From the NCBI GenBank assembly GCA_007280825.1, contig QYQI01000122.1:1-21707 (forward strand): 21,707 nt of DNA, in the 5' to 3' direction. Source of the stretch: Ignavibacteriales bacterium (GTDB lineage Bacteria; Bacteroidota; Ignavibacteria; Ignavibacteriales; Melioribacteraceae). Below, in pieces: positions 16,041 through 21,707 of the stretch. Under the pieces are notes generated by a model that saw only the letters and a program-made list of their open reading frames with translations, was not told the origin of the DNA and searched no databases. Numbering within the stretch: position 1 is the first letter of the stretch; the number at the start of each line of letters is the position of its first letter. The translations under genes and the position numbers were made by a program.

Positions 16041-19000
16041 ATGAAAAAAATCTTCGCATTACTTTGCATCTTTTTATTTGCATTAACTTCATTAACTCTT
16101 TTTGCTCAAGTTGATGCCCGCATGATGCAGAATCCCGATGTTTCCAAAACACATATCGTATTTACATACGGCGGTGATATTTGGATTGTTCCGAAAGAAG
16201 GTGGAACTGCATTAAAACTTAGTTCACCTGCAGGGCAGGAATTGTTTGCAAAATTTTCTCCCGACGGTTCACAAATTGCATACAATGGAATTTACAACGG
16301 CAACTTTGATGTTTATGTAATTCCAACTATGGGTGGTTTACCAACACGCGTTACTCATCACGGAATGTCAGACAGAATAATTGATTGGTATCCCGACGGA
16401 AAAAATTTGTTGTATGTTTCTTCGATGAACAGCGGCAAACAGAGATTCAATCAATTCTATAAAGTTAGTATGAACGGCGGACTTCCGGAAAAACTGCCTG
16501 TACCTTACGGTGAAATGGCATCACTATCACCCGACGGGAAAAAAATTGCATACACGCCTATCAGTCAAGCATTCAGAACTTGGAAACGTTACCGCGGCGG
16601 ATGGCATGCCAATATTTGGATTTTCGATCTAGAAAAAAATACAGCAGAGAATATTTCCAACAGTACAACAAACGATGAATTCCCAATGTGGTCCGGAAAT
16701 AAAATTTATTATTTATCAGACCGCGGAAAAGATTTTCGTGCAAATATTTGGTCTTACGATCTGAACACAAAAGAAAATAAACAAATCACAACATTCACAG
16801 ACTTTGATATTCACTTTCCTTCTCTCGGACCATCCGACATTGTTTTTGAAAATGGAGGAAAAATTTATTTGCTAAATCTTACGGACGAAAAATACCGCAA
16901 AGTAAATATCAAATTAGTAACCGATGAATTAACATTGATGCCAAAAGTTGAAAAAGTTGCCAACCTGATGCAGGGCGCATGGCTTTCTCCCGATGGTAAA
17001 CGTGCTGTTGTTGAAGCACGAGGAGAAATTTTTTCCGTCCCGGCAGTAAACGGACCGATTTATAATCTAACAAAAAGTTCAGGAGTTGCAGAAAGATATC
17101 CCGCATGGTCTCCCGATGGAAAGTATGTTGCTTATTGGAGCGACAGATCAGGCGAATATGAATTAACGGTTCGTAATATGGAAAAACCAAGCGAAGAGAA
17201 ACAACTCACTTCTTATGGTCCGGGATACAGATATCAATTGTTTTGGTCGCCAAACAGTAAAATGCTTGCATTCATTGATAAAGCTATGGAAATAAAAATT
17301 TACGATATGGAAAAAGATAAAACTTATGATGTTGATAAAGCGCTCTACTTCTATCAAGGTAATTTGCAAGGATTTACAGTAAGCTGGTCTTCCGATAGCA
17401 AATGGCTTGCATATTCACGTGATCTTGAAACACAGAAAGGCGCTATCTTTTTATATAATGTAGCGGACAACAAAACACACCAGGTAACTTCCGGTTATTA
17501 TGGCGATGCAAATCCTGTATTTGATCCTGACGGAAAATATCTTTACTTCACAACGAACAGAAATATTAATCCGGTTTACAGTGATATAGACAACACTTTC
17601 ATTTATCCCAACACAACAAACATCGTTGCGGTTACATTAAATGATGAAGTCCTTTCACCGCTTGCACCAAAGAACGATACAACTTCAGTTAAGAAGGAAG
17701 AGCCCAAGAAAGACGATGCGAAGAAGGATGAGAAAAAAGATGAAAAGAAAGATGATAAAGACACCAAGAAAGATGAAGTTAAGGATAAGCCGAAAGAAGT
17801 AAAAATCACATTAGAAAATTTTGAGAACCGTTTGGTTGTTCTGCCAGCAGCTCCCGGTAATTACGGAAGTATTGCCGCAGTTTCAGGAAAAGTAATTTAT
17901 CTTAGAACACCGAATGCAGGTGCGGCTAACAAAAATAAATCTGTTGTTTATTTCGATCTTGAAGCACGTGAAGAAAAAACAATTATAGACGATGCCGACT
18001 ATTTTCAGGTCAGTGCCGATGGAAAGAAAATCCTACTCGGGAAAGGAAATAATTATTCTGTTGTAGATATCGCTCCAACCCAAAAGATGGAAAAGATGAT
18101 GCCGACTGCACAGCTCGAAATGACAATCAATCCAAAAGAAGAATGGAAACAAATATTTAATGATGTCTGGAGATTTGAGCGTGATTTTTTCTACGATCCG
18201 AACATGCACGGCGTTGATTGGAAAGAAATGCGTGAACAATACGGAAAACTAATTGATAATTGTGTTACCAGGTGGGATGTAAATTTTGTTCTTGGAGAAT
18301 TAATTGCAGAGTTAAATTCTTCGCACACATACCGGGGCGGCGGCGATACGGATGAAGCGCCCACAAAAAATGTCGGTTATCTCGGAATCAATTGGGAAAT
18401 TGCCGGCGATGCTTTTAGAATTAAAAAAATAATTAACGGCGCTCCGTGGGATTCTGAAGTCCGCTCTTCTCTTTTGATGCCGGGATTAAAAGTAAAAGCA
18501 GGAGATTATATACTTGCAGTTAATGGTGAAGCGCTCGATGTTACCAAAGATCCATGGACAGGATTTGAAGGATTGGCAGACAAAACTGTTGAACTTACAA
18601 TTAACAGCAAACCAACTTTCGATGGCGCGAGAAAAATAACCGTAAGCACAATCAATGATGAAACAAGATTAAGAAATTTAGAATGGATAGAATCAAACAG
18701 AAAACGTGTTGAAGATGCCACGAACGGAAAGATCGGTTACATCTACGTTCCAAGTACAGGTATTGACGGACAAAACGAATTAGTCCGCCAGTTTGCTGCT
18801 CAGTATAAAAAAGACGGTTTGATAATTGATGAACGATTCAACAACGGCGGACAAATTCCCGACCGCTTTATCGAACTGTTGGATAGAAAACCATTAGCAT
18901 TCTGGGCGGTTCGAGATGGAATGACATGGCAATGGCCTCCGTTTGCAAACTTCGGTCCGAAGGTTATGTTGATAAACGGATGGAGCGGTTCCGGCGGTGA

Positions 19001-19325
19001 TGCTTTCCCGGATTATTTTAGAAAAGCAAAATTAGGTCCGCTTGTTGGAACAAGAACTTGGGGAGGATTGATCGGTATCAGTGGTGCACCCGGTTTAATT
19101 GACGGCGGTTCAGTTACTGTTCCAACATTTAGAATGTATGACCCCGACGGAAAATGGTTTAAAGAAGGACACGGTGTGGATCCTGATATTGAAGTGATAG
19201 ACGATCCTGCACAGCTTGCAAAAGGTGTTGATCCTCAGCTTGAAAGAGGAATTCAAGAAGTGATGAAACTATTAGAAAAGAATCCTCCTGCGAATCCGAA
19301 ACACCCCGCGTACGAGAAACGATAA
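16041..19325 (+). CDS. Tricorn-like protease, S41 family, secreted
   Basis: A 1094-residue exported protease related to archaeal tricorn and bacterial tricorn-core homologues. Signal peptide at 1-22 (LTLFA-Q). Residues about 30-540 are beta-propeller repeats of the TolB/WD40-like type (SPDGSQIAY, SPDGKKIAY, SPDGKYVAYWS). A Lys/Asp/Glu-rich linker occupies about 551-588. The core follows: Ser761-His762 in SSHTYRGGG, a PDZ domain (about 785-870, LGINWEIAG to GDYILAVNGEAL), the S41 nucleophile Ser984 in WSGSGGDAF, and Glu1042 in FKEGHGVDPD in the position of the catalytic Glu of tricorn. It likely degrades peptides delivered through the propeller. AGAGGA lies upstream of the ATG. It ends at a strong terminator and is divergent from the M28 peptidase. 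Confidence 0.92.
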   Translation: MKKIFALLCIFLFALTSLTLFAQVDARMMQNPDVSKTHIVFTYGGDIWIVPKEGGTALKLSSPAGQELFAKFSPDGSQIAYNGIYNGNFDVYVIPTMGGLPTRVTHHGMSDRIIDWYPDGKNLLYVSSMNSGKQRFNQFYKVSMNGGLPEKLPVPYGEMASLSPDGKKIAYTPISQAFRTWKRYRGGWHANIWIFDLEKNTAENISNSTTNDEFPMWSGNKIYYLSDRGKDFRANIWSYDLNTKENKQITTFTDFDIHFPSLGPSDIVFENGGKIYLLNLTDEKYRKVNIKLVTDELTLMPKVEKVANLMQGAWLSPDGKRAVVEARGEIFSVPAVNGPIYNLTKSSGVAERYPAWSPDGKYVAYWSDRSGEYELTVRNMEKPSEEKQLTSYGPGYRYQLFWSPNSKMLAFIDKAMEIKIYDMEKDKTYDVDKALYFYQGNLQGFTVSWSSDSKWLAYSRDLETQKGAIFLYNVADNKTHQVTSGYYGDANPVFDPDGKYLYFTTNRNINPVYSDIDNTFIYPNTTNIVAVTLNDEVLSPLAPKNDTTSVKKEEPKKDDAKKDEKKDEKKDDKDTKKDEVKDKPKEVKITLENFENRLVVLPAAPGNYGSIAAVSGKVIYLRTPNAGAANKNKSVVYFDLEAREEKTIIDDADYFQVSADGKKILLGKGNNYSVVDIAPTQKMEKMMPTAQLEMTINPKEEWKQIFNDVWRFERDFFYDPNMHGVDWKEMREQYGKLIDNCVTRWDVNFVLGELIAELNSSHTYRGGGDTDEAPTKNVGYLGINWEIAGDAFRIKKIINGAPWDSEVRSSLLMPGLKVKAGDYILAVNGEALDVTKDPWTGFEGLADKTVELTINSKPTFDGARKITVSTINDETRLRNLEWIESNRKRVEDATNGKIGYIYVPSTGIDGQNELVRQFAAQYKKDGLIIDERFNNGGQIPDRFIELLDRKPLAFWAVRDGMTWQWPPFANFGPKVMLINGWSGSGGDAFPDYFRKAKLGPLVGTRTWGGLIGISGAPGLIDGGSVTVPTFRMYDPDGKWFKEGHGVDPDIEVIDDPAQLAKGVDPQLERGIQEVMKLLEKNPPANPKHPAYEKR

Positions 19326-19339
19326 TTTATGTTGAAAAG

Positions 19340-19361
19340 ACGCCCTTCGGGGCGTTTTTTT
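19340..19361 (+). terminator. Intrinsic terminator of the tricorn-like gene (UUCG tetraloop)
   Basis: ACGCCC-TTCG-GGGCGT (19340-19355) is a perfect 6-bp GC-rich stem with an extra-stable UUCG loop, followed by a run of T, 15 nt after the stop codon. The remaining bases to the next gene at 19562 are AT-rich with no further supported feature. Confidence 0.95.
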
Positions 19362-19561
19362 ATTTAAGCAGTTTAAAGTTAAAAAATGTTAGCGGACAAA
19401 TTATTAATAGAATTAGACAATTATTTTTTTTAGGTTTAGCCACAATTCAAACAAAGAAGATAATCTTTATTGATGAGCAACAAAATAAATCATCCTCCTT
19501 TATTTCCCACTTCTGATTTATTTGCACATATTAATTTTCACAATAAAAACATGGAGTTGTT

Positions 19562-21707
19562 ATGAAATTAATGCGTCTCTTTTTAATTCTTTTAATTGCA
19601 CAATCATTAGTTGTAGCGCAGGAAAAAGATGATGATAAAGATGTTAAGAAAGAAAAAGACAAACTCACAAGCGGTACTTTCAGCGGATTAAAATTCCGAA
19701 GTATCGGTCCCGCATTTACTTCCGGACGAATTGCAGACTTTGCAGTCAATCCTAACAATCACAGCGAATATTACGTTGCATCAGCAAGCGGTGGATTATG
19801 GAAAACAATGAACAATGGAACTACATGGCAAGCACTTGCCGATACAGTTCAAGCATACGCAATGGGTTGTGTTGTTCTTGATCCGACAAACTCAAATGTT
19901 GTTTGGCTTGGAACAGGAGAAAATAATCATCAGCGCGCACTTGGTTACGGAACAGGTGTTTATAAATCTATTGACGGTGGACAAAATTGGAAATTTATGG
20001 GATTGAAAGATTCACGACAGGTCGGTGGAATTGTTGTTGATCCGAAAAATCCAAACACGGTTTATGTGGCAGCAGAAGGATCCGTTTGGGGACCGGGCGG
20101 AGACCGCGGTCTTTACAAAACAACAGACGGCGGAAAAACTTGGAATAAAGTTTTAAATATCAGTGAGAATACCGGCGTGAATAATATTGTGATGGATCCG
20201 AGAGACCCAAATGTTTTATATGCAACATCAGAACAAAGACGCAGACATATATTTACCAAAATCGGCGGTGGTCCTGAATCGGCAGTTTATAAATCAACTG
20301 ATGCAGGCGCAACGTGGGATAAGATTATGTCCGGTTTACCAAAAGTTGATCTTGGCGGAATGGGAATTGCAATTTCTCCTGTTAACCCAGACATAATTTA
20401 TTTAATTGTCGAAGCTGCGGAAAAAAAAGGTGGATTCTTCCGTTCAGCTAATCGAGGTGCATCGTGGGAAAAAATGGGCGATCACACTGAGCAAGGTCAA
20501 TACTACAATGAAATTTATTGCGACCCAAAAGATGTTGACAAAGTTTATTCTACAGAAACTGTAACTCAATTTACCGAAGATGCGGGCAAAACCTGGAAAC
20601 CATTCGGCAACAGTGACCGGCATGTTGATGACCATGCATTGTGGATTGATCCTACAGATACAAAACATATTATGATCGGCGGTGACGGCGGTGTTTATGA
20701 AACATTCGATTCCGGAAAGACTTTTCTTTTTAAGAGCAACTTACCTGTTACACAATTCTACCGAGTTAATACCGATAACGATCTTCCATTCTATAAAATA
20801 TACGGAGGAACACAAGATAACAATAGCTTCGGCGGACCATCTCGTTCTATAAGAGGCATCGGTGTTATTAGTGATGACTGGGTTGTAACAAACGGCGGCG
20901 ATGGTTTTTGGACAGCTATTGATCCGACAAATCCGGATATAGTTTATGCGGAATCGCAATACGGAGGGATGGTTCGTTTCGATCGTAAGAGCGGTGAAGC
21001 TATTGATATTCGTCCTGAACCTGTAAAAGGAGAAAAAACTTTTAAGTGGTATTGGGATACTCCATTAATATTAAGTCCGCATTCATCAACACGTTTATAC
21101 ACAGCGGCAGAAAAAGTTTTTAGAAGTGACGACAGAGGAGACTCCTGGACTGAAATTAGTGATGATCTTACAACTAAAACGGACCGTAATACTTTTCAAG
21201 TGATGGGAAAATATTGGAGTATTGATGCGGACGCAAAAGACGTGAGTACTTCACAATTCGGATTGATAGTTTCACTTGTTGAATCAAATAAAAAAGAAAA
21301 TCTTTTATATGCAGGGACTGATGACGGATTGATTCAAGTAACTGAAGATCAAAAAACTTGGCGTAAGATCGAAGAATTTCCGGGTGTTCCGAAATACACA
21401 CTTGTCAGCGATATTTTTCCGTCCCGTTTTGATGAGAGTGTAGTTTACGCTTCATTCAACAATCATGAGCGGGATGATTTTAAACCTTATGTTATTAAGA
21501 GTGATGATAAAGGTAAGACGTGGGAATCAATTTCAAATAATCTTCCTGTAAATGGTGCAGTTAATGCAATTGTAGAAGATCCTGTTAATCCTAAATTATT
21601 ATTTGTAGGAACCGAGTGGGGAGTTTTTTTCACAATTGATGGCGGCGAAAACCTGCCTGCCCTGTCTACCGACAAGGCAGGATGGATTCAGCTAAAAGCC
21701 GGAATTC
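19562..21707 (+). CDS. Secreted BNR/Asp-box (sortilin-VPS10-like) repeat protein, 3' truncated by window edge
   Basis: The frame is open from the ATG at 19562 to the end of the window (715 codons). GGAG lies 5 nt before the start. Residues 1-19 are a signal peptide (LVVA-Q), followed by a charged KDDDKDVKKEKDK stretch. The rest is a beta-propeller built from Asp-box hairpins of the S/T-x-D-x-G-x-x-W type: YKSIDGGQNW, YKTTDGGKTW, YKSTDAGATW, TEDAGKTW, RSDDRGDSW, KSDDKGKTW. Linking strands such as VVDPKNPNTVYVA resemble proteins often annotated as glycosyl hydrolase (BNR) or VPS10 domain. Asp boxes are structural and no catalytic residues can be assigned, so enzymatic activity is not supported; polysaccharide or protein binding at the cell surface is possible. 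A 30-bp in-frame insertion splits the last visible Asp box (21653-21682). Confidence 0.85.
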   Translation, partial: MKLMRLFLILLIAQSLVVAQEKDDDKDVKKEKDKLTSGTFSGLKFRSIGPAFTSGRIADFAVNPNNHSEYYVASASGGLWKTMNNGTTWQALADTVQAYAMGCVVLDPTNSNVVWLGTGENNHQRALGYGTGVYKSIDGGQNWKFMGLKDSRQVGGIVVDPKNPNTVYVAAEGSVWGPGGDRGLYKTTDGGKTWNKVLNISENTGVNNIVMDPRDPNVLYATSEQRRRHIFTKIGGGPESAVYKSTDAGATWDKIMSGLPKVDLGGMGIAISPVNPDIIYLIVEAAEKKGGFFRSANRGASWEKMGDHTEQGQYYNEIYCDPKDVDKVYSTETVTQFTEDAGKTWKPFGNSDRHVDDHALWIDPTDTKHIMIGGDGGVYETFDSGKTFLFKSNLPVTQFYRVNTDNDLPFYKIYGGTQDNNSFGGPSRSIRGIGVISDDWVVTNGGDGFWTAIDPTNPDIVYAESQYGGMVRFDRKSGEAIDIRPEPVKGEKTFKWYWDTPLILSPHSSTRLYTAAEKVFRSDDRGDSWTEISDDLTTKTDRNTFQVMGKYWSIDADAKDVSTSQFGLIVSLVESNKKENLLYAGTDDGLIQVTEDQKTWRKIEEFPGVPKYTLVSDIFPSRFDESVVYASFNNHERDDFKPYVIKSDDKGKTWESISNNLPVNGAVNAIVEDPVNPKLLFVGTEWGVFFTIDGGENLPALSTDKAGWIQLKAGI
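21653..21682. repeat. 30-bp palindromic insertion inside an Asp-box codon run
   Basis: Arms 21656-21666 and 21671-21681 are inverted repeats of 11 bp with one mismatch, around a TACC loop; a partial extra CCTGCC copy precedes them. The stretch is GC-rich in an AT-rich gene. Removing exactly 30 bp restores a continuous GGENW Asp-box ending, so it looks like an in-frame insertion of 10 codons (LPALSTDKAG). Confidence 0.7.

Noticed and set aside
17603..17809. Minus-strand frame rich in Ser/Phe/Leu opposite the tricorn linker
   Set aside because: It is the complement of the Lys/Asp/Glu codon run (AAG/GAT gives CTT/ATC), so its composition is an artefact.

Overview
The window looks like a chromosomal segment of a low-GC (AT-rich, roughly one third GC by eye) member of the Bacteroidota/Chlorobi/Ignavibacteria lineage. 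This is an inference from gene families: a DUF5686-like outer-membrane barrel, a SusA-like periplasmic GH13 enzyme, a Wzi-like barrel, a POT-family transporter, secreted M28 and tricorn-like S41 peptidases, and a BNR/Asp-box protein. No rRNA, tRNA, CRISPR array, phage gene or transposase was seen.

Layout. (1) 1-3058, plus strand: the 3' end of an outer-membrane barrel gene, then a secreted GH13 neopullulanase/cyclomaltodextrinase-like enzyme, closely spaced. (2) 3212-5662, plus: a soluble PAS-PAS-PAS-GAF histidine kinase without membrane segments or receiver. (3) 5930-8937, minus: a Wzi-like barrel gene 2 bp downstream of a POT-type MFS transporter gene. (4) 9099-10843, minus: a two-gene type II restriction-modification module, a beta-class methyltransferase followed with 1-bp overlap by a PD-(D/E)xK protein. 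(5) 10854-11163, minus: the fused first and last pieces of a SulP anion transporter gene that has lost its middle. (6) 11297-13999, minus: an arsenic operon arsR-arsM-arsC-acr3 with overlapping genes and a palindromic operator candidate before arsR. (7) 14132-15730, minus: a secreted M28 metallopeptidase with its own terminator. (8) 16041 to the end, plus: a tricorn-like S41 protease with a UUCG-loop terminator, then a large secreted Asp-box protein cut by the window edge.

How they fit together. The arsenic genes form a complete pathway: sensing (ArsR), arsenate reduction (ArsC), arsenite export (Acr3) and arsenite methylation (ArsM). The R-M module beside a wrecked SulP gene marks a remodelled, accessory-type junction. 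The two flanks are core-like envelope and secreted-hydrolase functions.

Most unusual observations: a 30-bp GC-rich palindrome inserted in frame that splits an Asp-box motif of the last gene (21653-21682); a 57-nt GC-rich element that folds as a perfect three-way junction in the AT-rich divergent intergenic region (15869-15925); the SulP deletion scar; and a heptanucleotide tandem repeat inside a signal-peptide coding region (7563-7597), which could change reading frame by slippage. I see no clearly new multi-gene system. The best candidates for new biology are the restriction protein of unknown specificity and the three-way-junction element.
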